This document shows positions 1-10,140 of a DNA stretch of 19,101 nt, piece by piece. The notes under the pieces are model-generated. The model was given only the letters and a program-made list of their open reading frames with translations, did not search any database and was not told where the DNA came from. The stretch comes from Rhizophlyctis rosea. Lineage: Eukaryota > Chytridiomycota > Chytridiomycetes > Rhizophlyctidales > Rhizophlyctidaceae. How positions within the stretch are numbered: position 1 is the first letter of the stretch; every line of letters begins with the position of its first letter. The stretch spans positions 1 to 19,101 of the forward strand of contig JADGJC010000533.1 in NCBI GenBank assembly GCA_027596075.1. The letters run 5' to 3'. The position numbers were made by a program, and so were the translations under genes.

Positions 1-507
1 CGATTGTAGGAACACGTGACCTGTGGGTCACCATTCAGATCCCATTCAATCTGACCACTACCGATGCTCTTATGCGAAGAAGCAGGTCGGCTATAAATCA
101 AGGTGCCAGATGCCATAAATACGCCACGGAGCTGCAATGAAAAAAAGAAGAGGTTTCCAACTTTCCGGTGGTCACAGGTCAACGCCATGTGCGATGACTG
201 TGCCGCCAAAGCCACTGTTAGTAAACAAAGAATCTTCAAAATAACAAACCAGTTACGGCCGTTCGTGGAGCGGAGCCTTGACTAAATCGCTTCAAAGGTT
301 TTCCGATAGCACGATATCAGTGGAGGGGATCATTGTGGAGGACGGTTTGGTTTCAAGCTATACAATGGATGTGACGAAGCACCATATCGAAAGGTGCGCA
401 TATGGACCATCTATTTGCTTCTTAAACATAACCACCACAACCGAATTCAATGTCTCTTTCTACGTCCGATACGTCATGCCCTTGAGACTTCAGCCAACGC
501 AAACCCA
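1..507. other. Left-edge stretch with no recognisable gene
   Basis: The short open frames here (60-130 codons) give no recognisable domain and no plausible exon structure. The stretch lies beyond the 3' end of the minus-strand gene that stops at 508, so its right part is probably that gene's 3' untranslated region or terminator. No RNA gene was seen. Confidence 0.5.
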
Positions 508-1665
508 TCAAAACACCGTCTTCCGCACAACCACCTCCTTCTCCAAAATTTTATACCCACTTCCAGCCCAAATCTCCCAAAACCCACCCAAAAGCCCCCA
601 GTACCACACCCTATACCACCGTCTCTCAGCCCACCATGGTCTCTGCGAACCTCGGTAAACAAACAAGATTTTCTCCTCCAAATGACCTTCCTCCAACTCC
701 TCCTGCCCTTCGTCCCGTTGTCGAGCTGACGGAGGAAATTCAAGTGGAAACGGATCGCGAAAAGATGTGACAATGACTTCATTTTCTGTCCATTGTTTGG
801 GAGGTCTGGCGTTTCGGGTTGGGGTTATGGGTACTAGTTCGGCGGAGTTGTTTTCGTACTCGGTTTTGAAAGCGTCGATTGCGTCGTTGAGTTTAGTTGT
901 TTCGAGGACGCAATTCAAGGCGATGGTTATCTTAAGGACTGTTTTTAATGTGAATTTGGTGAGAAGGCATATCACCGCAGAGCAACAGCCGCATCTCAAG
1001 ACAAGATTATGCCACTCACCCTGAAACGAAGCCGTATCTAACACTCTCTCAAATGCCACCAAATCCTCATCTTCCGTCCTATCCTCCCACCTCTCGAACA
1101 AAACGTTTTTCCACTGCTTCCCAACACGTGTCTTCCCATCATCAGCACTTGGATCCTCCTTCCACGCCATCCCAGAAACCTCACACCGAGGTTCCGCATT
1201 CCTCAACTCCCTCACAAAGCGTTTAGCCTCCTCCACACCCACCCAAGAACTAGAAACCATCTTACACCCATCCTCTCGCCGAGGATCCCTCCGACCTCCA
1301 AATCGAGAAGATCGTTCCAAAGGATGTTCCATGCCCAAACGTTTGCCAGCAGCCAGACCAACACCGGTGTACATCCACGACCGAACGGAACCAAAGAACA
1401 AGAGACACGCGAACGACGGGCCGAAGAAATTGAAAATATCGAGATGCGGTGGTGTGGGTGAGAACCGAATCACGAGCATCAGGATCCAGAAGCTGAACGC
1501 TCCGAAGAGAAAGAGCGTTGCCAAGATGGACGCGACGGTGAAATGCCATCCTGGCTTGTACTTTGATATGGGCGGTAAACGGTGCGAATTTGATATATCT
1601 GCGATGGGAAGGAGCAAAAGGTCTGTCGATTCTTTGCTATCGGATTGTGGTGAATGTGATGCCAT
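508..1665 (-). CDS. Unrecognised membrane protein, two N-terminal TM segments
   Basis: I do not recognise the family. The start chosen is the ATG at 1665 (A at -3 and G at +4). The frame is open further upstream, to 1779, but only from a TTG. Unspliced length is 385 residues. The N-terminus is polar, followed by two hydrophobic segments at about residues 41-68 and 77-106 separated by a short Pro-rich loop. A charged stretch follows, and the C-terminus is rich in Trp and Tyr (motifs PWWAERRWY and GGFWEIW) with a third, amphipathic or membrane-hugging segment. A canonical donor (GTGAGT at 1019 reading leftwards) and an AG at 939-940 bound an 81-nt in-frame segment that encodes an odd Cys-rich insert. 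If this is spliced, the product is 358 residues. It probably sits in an internal or plasma membrane. Function cannot be inferred. That the gene is real rests on the long frame, the clear membrane segments and the good start context. Confidence 0.65.
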   Translation of the reverse strand: MASHSPQSDSKESTDLLLLPIADISNSHRLPPISKYKPGWHFTVASILATLFLFGAFSFWILMLVIRFSPTPPHLDIFNFFGPSFACLLFFGSVRSWMYTGVGLAAGKRLGMEHPLERSSRFGGRRDPRREDGCKMVSSSWVGVEEAKRFVRELRNAEPRCEVSGMAWKEDPSADDGKTRVGKQWKNVLFERWEDRTEDEDLVAFERVLDTASFQGEWHNLVLRCGCCSAVICLLTKFTLKTVLKITIALNCVLETTKLNDAIDAFKTEYENNSAELVPITPTRNARPPKQWTENEVIVTSFRDPFPLEFPPSARQRDEGQEELEEGHLEEKILFVYRGSQRPWWAERRWYRVWYWGLLGGFWEIWAGSGYKILEKEVVVRKTVF

Positions 1666-2220
1666 GATATCTGAGGTTTTGCAGATATGGCGCGAATGAG
1701 AGGAACCACAAGTGAGGTAAGGATGATGATTGGTCGATCTCGCCTCACAGAACGGCGTTCGAAAGCGAAGGTAGGGCAAGCAGGGGAAGGCTGAAACATG
1801 ACCAGTCTTTATATGACTTCGACACTGATGCGGCCGCCATCATGCGCCAGCTTTCGGTCATGTATACTATCAAGCGTCTGGCTTAAAGCTATGAGACCCG
1901 ACCTCCTTGCCTCCTCTTGCATGCTTTGATGTCTGCAGTAAGAATGATTGAGGCAGTGCTGATGCAAAGCCAGTGCATGGATCACTAGTGAGTTTTTATG
2001 GACCTCCGATGTAACAGGATCCGTTGCCCACCTGACTCGCCTGCAAAAGGGAGGTGGATGATTGGTCAGTTGGTGCGCGTCCGCTTCTGTGAACCCTTTG
2101 AAATGATGGCGTTCCCATTCGGAGCCGACATTGTGCTGTTTTGTCTTCATTTGGGGTTGAATGTCCCCAGTAATCGTGTCCGATTTCCGGACGGGGTACA
2201 CAAACAAAGGTTAGCACATC
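1666..2220. other. Intergenic stretch, nothing recognised
   Basis: This holds the likely promoter of the membrane-protein gene starting at 1665. The left part has overlapping open frames of about 100-130 codons on the minus strand without recognisable motifs. The right part runs into the eroded NTase-like remnant. No tRNA-like or repeat structure was seen. Confidence 0.4.
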
Positions 2221-2535
2221 CCATCGATCTAACGGACCACCCGCCAGCATCCTTCCAAAGTGGTCTTCAAAGTTGATCGCACGAGTCCTCAGCTGATCTA
2301 TCACATTCACAGCATGGTTACGCCTAGCCTCCAAGCACCCCGTCGTACACAAATGGCCCTGAATTAGTCTCGTCCACTCAAGGGCTCAAGGGCACCCAGT
2401 CACATCTGCCGCGAGCTCTGCTGCGCTGCCTTTGCTGACGGTTATGACCATGTTGCCACTTTGATGTTGAAAGGGAGCCACTTTCCAATTCTTTGACTGT
2501 ATCCATGAACATGTACAGTTCAAAGGGATTCGGCA
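2221..2535 (-). pseudogene. Degenerate relative of the NTase gene at 6603-7511
   Basis: Read leftwards, this strand carries blocks matching exon 2 of the downstream NTase gene, in the same order but scattered over three frames. First comes an ELYMFMDTVKELE block (EWIVLTVWSRMP in the intact gene), then PFNIKV (DFNIEV), then GSAAELAADVTGCP (GSAAQLAADVNACP). An in-frame TGA at 2386-2388 follows. Then comes NHAVNVIDQL followed by FGRMLAGGPL (NHAVNVIDQL and FRELLAGRAL). At DNA level, 24 of 25 bases around 2291-2315 match 6698-6722. At least two frameshifts and one nonsense codon break it. Exon 1, with the catalytic motifs, is not visible; the sequence to the right belongs to the plus-strand TPR gene. 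The remnant points away from that gene, with about 360 bp between their recognisable ends. A dead tandem paralog is the simplest reading. The left boundary is approximate. Confidence 0.75.
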
Positions 2536-2895
2536 GAGATGGCGAAAAAGTCCGTCTCCGGCTGGGGCCTTGGACCCTTTCCAATTCCTGCTCATGGATG
2601 CACAACACCAGCGGACGAAACTGTTTGGAGAGTTTGCCCCTGTGTTGCAGTTCCGGAGGGCAAGGGTGAAGCCGCGAACACAGGCAAGTGGTGTCATTCC
2701 GCATCCGGCGAGTGGCCCAATAACGAGCGGATCGTATAAAAATCGAAGGCCTTCGGAATACGCCTCCGGTGTCTTCTTCTGCATACTCGTTCAGAGGATC
2801 TAGTTTTCACGTTCGAAACAGGGTAAGGGAGAATTATGAAAGCCCCCTGGATTAGTGAACTGATTGAGAAGCTTACAACTCTACCATAGTTGATC

Positions 2896-5357
2896 ATGCA
2901 TGAACCACCACCGAACAACGAGGCCAAAGTGTTGACATTGAGGGGCACGTTGAGCGGTTTATCGATATCGGCCCGGACGGTGGCAGGATTTGGTGTAACG
3001 CCGCTGGGTCCTGTACATCTGACTGTGAATGGAGAGACTGCAGCGCTGGGATGGGAAGAGAAGTCCACCGCAAAGTTGGGCCAAGTAGAGAAGTCGGGTG
3101 GTGATTCAATTTCGGGTGGGGCAGACGAGAGGGTCAATGTGGAGGTCGGCTCGTCACTGACCGAAAATGAGATGGAAAGTGGAAATGGTAGGGGCTTGCG
3201 CACACAAGGAGTTGATGATTTGCCCGCAGAACAAGCAACCGGGAATCAAATTGCGAATAGTGGGCTCATGGTTGTAGAGAGGGGACAATCTGGAGAGGAT
3301 GTGCACCCGGCCGACGTTGACAGATCTGAAAGTCCCGCCAACGTCACCGGAAACATTCCACTTCACGCGATCCGTGTTTCCTTCCTGGAGTCTTTCATCG
3401 ACCAATGCGGTGGTCGGGACGTCTGCGAAAACTTGACAACCGCCGACATATGTGAACGGTTTGTGATATCTCAAACGAGACCTCGAACTCCCCATTCCAA
3501 TCTGTCAAACTCACTCGCCCAATCCTACTGCGACCATCTAAAACGCGAAGCTCCACAGATGGTCGGGAAAGCCAACTGGTTCATCAGCCATTCCTGGCAA
3601 TACAAGTTCCTTGATGTAGTCGACGCTATCACCAACTTCTTCAAGGGAAAGCATATTGAAGACGCACTCATTTGGTTCGACCTTTTCTCCCTCCCCCAAC
3701 ACCAACGGTCAGTCGTCGCTGCCGATTGGTTACAGACCACCTTCATGAACGCCATCGCGACCATCGGAAATGTCCTCATGATCCTCACCCCCTGAAACGC
3801 CCCCATCACCCTTACACGCGCCTGGTGCGTTTTCGAGCTCTACGCCTGCGCGAATACCAAATCCAATTTCGCCATCGCGCTCCCACCCGATGAAGATTTC
3901 AACTTCCGTTCTGCCGTCTACCAAAGTCGGCGGCTCTTCATCGACACGGTCGCGGGCTTAAAGTCGGAAATAGCAAAGCCACTCATCCGGATGATCTGGC
4001 AAGCATCCAGGAAGCTATTCGGAATAGTGTTGGGTTCCGGACGCTGGATAGAATGATCTTGTCCATGCTTTTCGACTGGACGGTGTCAGTGCTGAAATAT
4101 GAGGTTGATGTGGCGGACATGACAGGCAATTCGCTCATGCTTGGTCCTTTGCTGAGCTGTCTTGGAACGGTGTATCAGGATCAGGGAATGTATGGGGAGG
4201 CGGAGCGCCATCTTAGGGGGTCTCTGGACACTTGGAGGGAGTTGTTGGGAGACAGCCACCCACAAACCTTTGAACCCCTGCTCAACCTCAGTTCAGCCTA
4301 TTTCAAGCAAAGTAAATGTGAATTAGCGGAGCAATCGTATGAGGAGTATATGGCCAAAGTGACGGAATTTTATGGAGAAGATGACGGCCGCATTCTGCTG
4401 GCGATGGGGAATCTGAGTCATGTGTACTTGAGGAGGGGGAAACTATCGGAGGCTGAAAACATGATTCTGAAGCTGCTGCCCAAATTGCAGGAAGATATTG
4501 GGGGAAATAGGGAGAGTCGGATTCTGGTGCGGGTGACCTTGGCGAAGGTCCGTATGGAGCAGGGGAGATACGGCGAGGCCGAGGACATTCTAAAAGATTG
4601 TTGGGAGCGAGGGAAAGTCATGTGGGGGAAGGCTCATCCCAATACTTTGAAGACAGCTGGAACGTTGGCAAAAGCGTTACAGGCTCGAGGGAGCTATGCG
4701 GAGGCTGAGGAGTTGTGCAAATACGTTATAGAAGAGATGGGCAGAATGTTTGGGGAGGATCATGCAAATACACTCGTTGAGAAGGGTGGGTTGGCGGAGT
4801 TGTACGTTGAACAGGAGAGGTTTACGAATGGGGAGGCCTTATATAGAGATTGTCTGGAAGGCTACGGACGCACGGATTTGCGAGATCATCAAGAAGCATT
4901 TGTCGCAGCCAACAACCTAATGACCGTGCTCGCTCAACAGTATCGCTATGAAGAGGCAACACTCTTCTGGAAACCTTAGGTAGAGAAGAGTCGGCGCATA
5001 TTCGGGAACAACGAGTTCACGTTGAAGTTGATGGGCAAGTTGGCCGAGTTGTACGACGATATGGAGAAGTACAAAGAGGCTGAGAAGTGGTATGATGAGT
5101 GCGAGGAAGTTACGACTGAGCTGCATGGGGAAGACCATCCAACTACTAAAGTATACATGGAGCGTGCGAATAGAGTCCGGCAGATCTTGATAGCACAATT
5201 TATTGAGTGGCTGGATAGCCGTCCGCAGCTCGACCCGCGATTGCTCGATTTCCGCAACATGCTGGTACACAGCTTGAGAGCGCAGCTTGCGCCTCGTTCC
5301 GTTCAAGAAGAAGATGAAAGCCCAGAGGAGGAAGCGGAAACGGTGAACCCACGTTAG
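2896..5357 (+). pseudogene. TIR-like domain + kinesin-light-chain-type TPR protein, broken copy
   Basis: About 820 codons from the first ATG at 2896 (the frame opens at an upstream TTG). Order: a low-complexity N-terminus (about 1-155), then a globular domain with WFISHSW at residues 228-234, WFDLF at 260-264 and, after the first stop, TRAWCVFELYAC (Glu codon 3835-3837). This resembles the first strand and the WCxxEL helix of TIR domains, where the Glu is the NADase catalytic residue. Then come about eight 42-residue TPRs from 4140 to 5130, each with the L..xY..xG.Y.EAE pattern. Lesions: TGA at 3793-3795, where family logic expects Trp (TP-stop-NAPI); a one-base loss in the A run near 3968-3970, after which the frame 4053-4979 continues the protein; and TAG at 4977-4979. 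The reading resumes in frame to a TAG at 5355. No intron can explain these breaks. A sequencing error could explain the indel but less easily both stops. The family role is presumably a sensor or scaffold, by inference. Confidence 0.8.
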
Positions 5358-6602
5358 TGGTTTTGCTTTTTGTGATGAGGAAGTCTGTAAGGGATGGATC
5401 TGATCTCATTGATGTGGGTTACAATAGATTGACTTGGCGGTGAAGGCTAGAAAGAATGGGGCGTTACGGGGGAATCTTCCTGGGTTTGTTGGATCGAAGG
5501 GGAGGTTTGCGGCTGTGTGAGGGTTGGAAAAGGCGAACCCCAATGGCGAGACGGGTTGAGAAGTCCTCGTGAACTTGCGGTGGTGTTTGCGGGCGGTGGG
5601 AGGATTGAATGAGGAGGAGCTGGAGGGGATATGAAGTGCGCTTATGGTATAAGAATTTGACGAGGTATTTTGCGACGTGGACGAAGTGGGAGGCTGATAA
5701 TTCGATAAGGGCGGGTGTTTTGCGGAGGGTTCACGAGAGGAAGGAGAGTGTGGGAGGGTTGCGGTTGAGGAGATCAAGGCAGTTTTGAATGGGAGTGGGG
5801 ATGTACACGTTGGGAGGTCGAGATGGCGGCGTTTGGGGCGGGGAGTGAGGATTTTTGTGCAGTCATTAGGCCCGTCAGAAAGGGCAGCGGATTATGGACA
5901 TCTTCCGGACCGGCGGTGGATTGGGGACGGCAAGGGCGGTCGGCATGGGAAGCGGATGTCAAGAATTATGGAGAGGTTGGTTGGGACCGATCTGGGAAGC
6001 GTGGGTGTGAGTGGGATGATTGGAGTTTTGGGACGAGGGATGGAGCGGGGGTTGGTAAATCCAGATGGCCCCACCGGTACACATCTGGATTCTTACATTC
6101 TGGGAAACTACACACGGAAAGTAACAAAGACCTTCACGCGCTCTACTCATCATGCTTGGGCTCCCTTGGAAGTCAGTGTCCATAGACGTAACCTTTTCTG
6201 ATCACGTCCGGTAATCGGGCACAGGAATTATGGCACGTAGCAACGCGTTGCCTGCAATCACGCTATCCCTTCCTTTCAATTCCACATTTGCAGCCTCTTT
6301 TCTTAGTATGATCACAGACTGAACAAGTTCGGAGCAAAAGCAACAAGTAGGTCTATGCCGAACATCCAGCCATGATCCTCAGCGCTTCGATATAATCAAG
6401 GATACACGCATAACCATACATGTGTTTTAAGGGTCTGCTCACAGCTAACAAGCTAGCTTAGATCTACATCAATACAGAAACAACACCCGACAATGCTCTA
6501 GCGCATCATCGTTGTCTGCTCCAACACATTCGTTTCCTGAAACCTTCTATCTTAACCCCGTCCTTAGCCGTCTCAGCCGGATCAAAGAACACCGTAGCAA
6601 AT
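5358..6602. other. Mostly non-coding; weak decayed plus-strand frame 5431-6201
   Basis: One plus-strand frame (phase of 5431) reads protein-like. It has stops only at 5518, 5557, 5632, 5650, 5695 and 5698, then stays open to 6201. All six stops are TGA or TAA, codons that arise from CGA and CAA by C-to-T change. I recognise no domain in it, and the opposite strand also has Ser/Pro-rich open frames, so this may be chance in a G-rich stretch. From 6202 to 6602 nothing is recognised apart from the probable 3' region of the NTase gene. Confidence 0.25.
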
Positions 6603-7511
6603 CTACAAGCCAAGCGGCACAGCTCTACGACCCAATGCTCGACCTGCCAGTAATTCCCTGAAATCGTTTTCATCATTGACTATACGGTTGCCCAGTTGGT
6701 CTATCACATTCACAGCATGGTTTGCCCACGATTGGAGCACGCCGTCACTCAGGAAGGGTCCTGATAATTCCTTCCGAACGTCCGGACAGGCATTGACGTC
6801 GGCTGCCAATTGCGCTGCACTGCCTACCATGGCGAGGTACCTTAATGTGGCGCCGAATAGCTTGATGACCTCGATATTGAAGTCAACAGGTGGCATGCGG
6901 GACCAAACGGTTAAGACAATCCATTCGTACTTGATGCCGCTGAGCTGACGCAGGGAGTGGTGGCGGTGGTGACCGAGGAGTTTGAGGAGGCGGACAACAC
7001 GGCGGCAGCTGATTCTGTTGCGGAAGGGTTTGTCGGGCATGTCGGTCACTTCCGAGCCCCAGGTGGTGGAGGTGAAAACGATGTCGAAGGAGAGTTCGAT
7101 GCCAGTCCGTGTAGTGTATGTGCACTCAATTGATCTGCGAGGAAGGTACAGATAGATGTGTTTTGGTTTGGTCATCCATGCCTTGCTGTGAGTGCATCCG
7201 AACGCTTACCTGTGGAGATTGACAGCCTCTCCGCCCAACTCGCGTACAACCAACCGCCCAAACTCTTTCTTCATCTCCCTTGTAAGCACCAATTCATTAT
7301 GCACCACAAAGTCTCCATCGGAACCCGGTGCCTGCGTGCCCTTGAAGTGACTTCCCGCCGGTTCTACATATGATCTGCGCCCACAGCAGGCCTTGGCGAT
7401 ACGGTTGAGGACTTCGCAAATGGAGTTCAGATAAGATAGAAACTCCCGTGGGGTGCCGTTTCTGTCAGCGTACTGTATTGCGATGTAGTTCAACTGGGGT
7501 AGGCTGAACAT
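6603..7511 (-). CDS. Nucleotidyltransferase of OAS/cGAS/poly(A)-polymerase fold
   Basis: Two exons: 7511-7210 and 7134-6603. The 75-nt intron has donor GTAAGC and acceptor TCGCAG, and the phase matches; the product is 277 residues. The first ATG is at 7511; the frame upstream has only a TTG. Residues 53-67 hold the NTase signature: GS at 53-54, KGT, then SDGD with acidic residues 65 and 67. The third carboxylate is in ELSFDIVF (Asp118). Together these fit the hG[GS]...DxD...D metal-binding triad. The C-terminal half has RVVRLLKL, then YEWIVLTVW, the usual helical 'spine' pattern of OAS and poly(A)-polymerase-like enzymes that packs behind the active site. Family chemistry is nucleotidyl transfer from NTPs. 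Whether the product is an oligoadenylate, a cyclic dinucleotide, a tailed RNA or a tRNA end cannot be told. No zinc finger or RNA-binding domain is visible. It is shorter than animal OAS. A broken relative lies at 2221-2535. The C-terminal 25 residues are basic and less typical. Confidence 0.8.
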
Positions 7512-8536
7512 GTTTGTGGTGGGTCTTTTGCTGTTTCTCGGAGAGGAAGGGGACTTTGAGCGATTGTAGATTTGGCGGATGTTGTATCGAGCTGCTATGA
7601 CGATTCCGTATCCAAGACCCCGGAGACTATGGTTGTTGGGTTTGCAACTGGCAGAGCCAAAGGAGGGAAGGTCTGCCACAATGAACAATATAAGTAAAAC
7701 AATTTCGTTGCCAAATCTATCGCATGTGCCAAACTGTTGACTGTGGCACTAGACGTTTATCCGTTTGAAGGAGAGGTTGTAAAGTGAAGTCGCTTTGGAT
7801 TACCTTGGACAACGTGTGGACAACGCGGGGACGTGAAAATGCTCTTTGCCTTGTTTTAGAAGAATGAAACTTTCTGAATTGTTCTATCCGTCATTTTGAC
7901 CACTTTCAGGTTGACAGGTAGGACAGGTTTCCGCAGCCGATGAACTCACAGTGCAAAACTGTGCCGCCACGCGTGAAGGTGTGGGGTGCAACAAAAATGG
8001 TCCTGATTTTTCACTGAACAGATTTTGCACGGCACGACCAATGTCTCGCCTCTGCAATGTGAATGTCAACTGAAAGTATACTTGAGGGGAGGATGGGCAG
8101 CGGCAATCAGAAACGGTAACTGCAGCAAAGGGAAGTACCTTGGTGAACTCTTGAAATCATGTGGCGACTCCATTCCTATCTGATCATGTGCTGTAGGTTG
8201 CTCTTGAAGTACGGACTGCATACAATTGAACGTCTGGCGGAGTGTTATTTATTGAGCGGCAGATTTCGTGTAGTCACTGCTAGCCTACATGCATGGGCAT
8301 CTTGGAGAATACCACAACAACGGCGCAGTCACTGGAACTATCCCAATCGACCAGCCACAGTTCTGCCTGGACTTTTTGTTGACGCGAATTGCTGTGGTTC
8401 ACCTTTCGCCATTTCAATGCCACTCACTTGGCCTCCGGTTAAAACTCACCATCTCACTTTCATGTTGGCAACTCTGAGTCTATAAGTGTTGACTGAGACT
8501 CAGCTTGAGGCTTCACACTAATTCAAGCACCGAACC
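7512..8536. other. Intergenic stretch between divergent genes
   Basis: The NTase gene is transcribed leftwards from 7511 and the WW-repeat gene rightwards from 8537, so this interval should carry both promoters. Short open frames (60-108 codons) show no recognisable domain. I saw no clear TATA box, RNA gene or repeat. Confidence 0.4.
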
Positions 8537-9669
8537 ATGCTTCCTCTCCCTCTCGAACTAATCACCCAAATCCTCCTAAACCCCACCATCCCTCCCAAAA
8601 CCTCCTTCAACATAGGCGTCATCCTCGCCACAAAATACGACTACCCCACCCTCCGCGACACCCTCCTTCCAACCTTCCAAACCCCCAACCTAGACACACC
8701 CTCCGCTAAGGGACAGGTAGACCTCCTAGCCTGGTGGGTAGCATGGAAAGCCAAAAACCCCTCGCGGAAACTGGAATGGACTGAAGGGGCTTTGCTCGAC
8801 GCCAGCGAAAACGGTCATATGAATGTACTCTCGTGGTGGAACGCGAGCGGGTTGGAGATGAAGTATCTAAACTCCCATCCTTCGGCAATGGATCTAGCTA
8901 GTGCGGCAGGCCACGTCAATGTTCTAGAATGGTGGAAGCAAAGTGGATCAACATTAGAATATAGCACCTGGGGCATGGATATGGCAAGTTCCAGTGGCGA
9001 TATCCCCACCTTGCAGTGGTGGAAAGACAGCGGGTTAGATTTAAAATACTCGGAATGGGGCCTAGACATGCTCCTCGGCACAACGGATCCCATCCCCATA
9101 CTAAATTGGTGGAAATCCAGCGGGCTCAAAATGACTTACGGGTCCTGTGCGATGGACTGGGCCGCGAACATCTCAGTTCTAGAGTGGTGGAAAGCCAGCG
9201 GTCTGGAACTCAAGTGGTCGGCATCATCTATGGACTCTGCAAGCGAGGGCGGCAACGTCGAAATACTGGAGTGGTGGAGAACCAGCGGGTTAGAGTTGCG
9301 CTTTAGTTCCAAGAGCTTAGATCTAGCCAGCAAAAACGGCCACATCAACGTATTAGAATGGTGGAACAGACTCTGCTCACCAAAAACTTACAATACTCCC
9401 ACAAGGCAATCGACGAAGCCACTCGGATGGGCCACATCGCAGTTCTAGACTGGTGGAAACAAAGCGGGTTAGAACTCCGCTACACCTTCGACGCAATGGA
9501 CTTTGCACAGAATCATCCGGCGATGTTGGAGTGGTGGAGGAGCAGTGGGTTGGAGTGGAAGGTCGATGAGGGGAAGGCGGAGAGAATGAAGGCTTTGTTG
9601 GAGGCGGTGGCGAGGGAGGGAGTAGAGACTGGGTTTTTGGAGATTGAATATGACGAGGCGATTTTGTAA
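8537..9669 (+). pseudogene. WW-repeat (ankyrin-like) protein with F-box-like N-terminus, one frameshift
   Basis: The ATG at 8537 has a good context (ACCATG). The first ~45 residues (LPLELITQILL...) look like the start of an F-box, which would link the protein to SCF ubiquitin ligases; this is a weak call. From about residue 55 come some ten repeats of 27-33 residues with consensus GHxxVLEWWKxSGLELKYSxxAMDxAS. The GH..VL..W core resembles degenerate ankyrin repeats, but a Trp pair replaces the usual hydrophobic residues. Repeats 5-6 are shortened (AMDWAANISVLEWW). The frame breaks between 9365 and 9372, inside repeat 8. One base is missing, and the +2 frame (from 9358) carries repeats 8-10 and a charged tail to the TAA at 9667-9669. 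The break may be a real mutation or an assembly indel; everything else is clean over ~378 codons. Repeat proteins of this sort are expected to bind protein partners. Confidence 0.8.
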
Positions 9670-10140
9670 TATGGTAGAAGTGTAGGTTGCTAGTTGGAAA
9701 ATACAAAATACATGGCTGTACTTGTTAACGCATCATAAAGGTGGTCACAATCGTGTACATAGAATGATTGGGTCTCAAAAGGGTCTCAAACGTGGTTCAG
9801 GCAATAGCAAATAATCCATGGATAGCTTTGCAGGGGGATCATATCTTCTTTCGAGCACAATCCGAAAAACATTCCGACTCGTTGAGGGGCATATCTTCTC
9901 CAATGGGGATTTATTGACGCAAAATTCTTGCTCTGCGCCAACAAAGGTATCTGTGATTCCCAACCCATTTCACAAGCCCGATCGAAAATCCAAAAACCTT
10001 CAAAACACCAATCAACGTCAAGTGCGTTTTCCAATCCTCAAAATCTATGTACAAAAACCGCAAAAACTGTACCAACATACAATCTGCTCCAGCCATCCGG
10101 GACGGCCCACCTCTCCACAACCAAAACCCACCCCATCCCT
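9670..10140. other. Convergent 3' region, no gene recognised
   Basis: This lies between the stop of the WW-repeat gene (9669) and the stop of the RTT103-like gene (10141), which converge. Open frames here, including a long plus-strand one that runs on to 10663, lack recognisable motifs and are antisense to the RTT103-like exon 6 or lie in untranslated sequence. Confidence 0.5.

Noticed and set aside
1666..1779. Longer N-terminus for the membrane protein
   Set aside because: The upstream extension begins with TTG, not ATG. The ATG at 1665 has good context.
2694..3203. 169-codon minus-strand open frame
   Set aside because: It is mostly antisense to the low-complexity N-terminus of the TIR-like/TPR gene and shows no domain.
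7512..7688. N-terminal extension of the NTase by 59 codons
   Set aside because: It would start with TTG and no ATG exists up to the upstream stop. The sequence is low in complexity and not needed for the fold.
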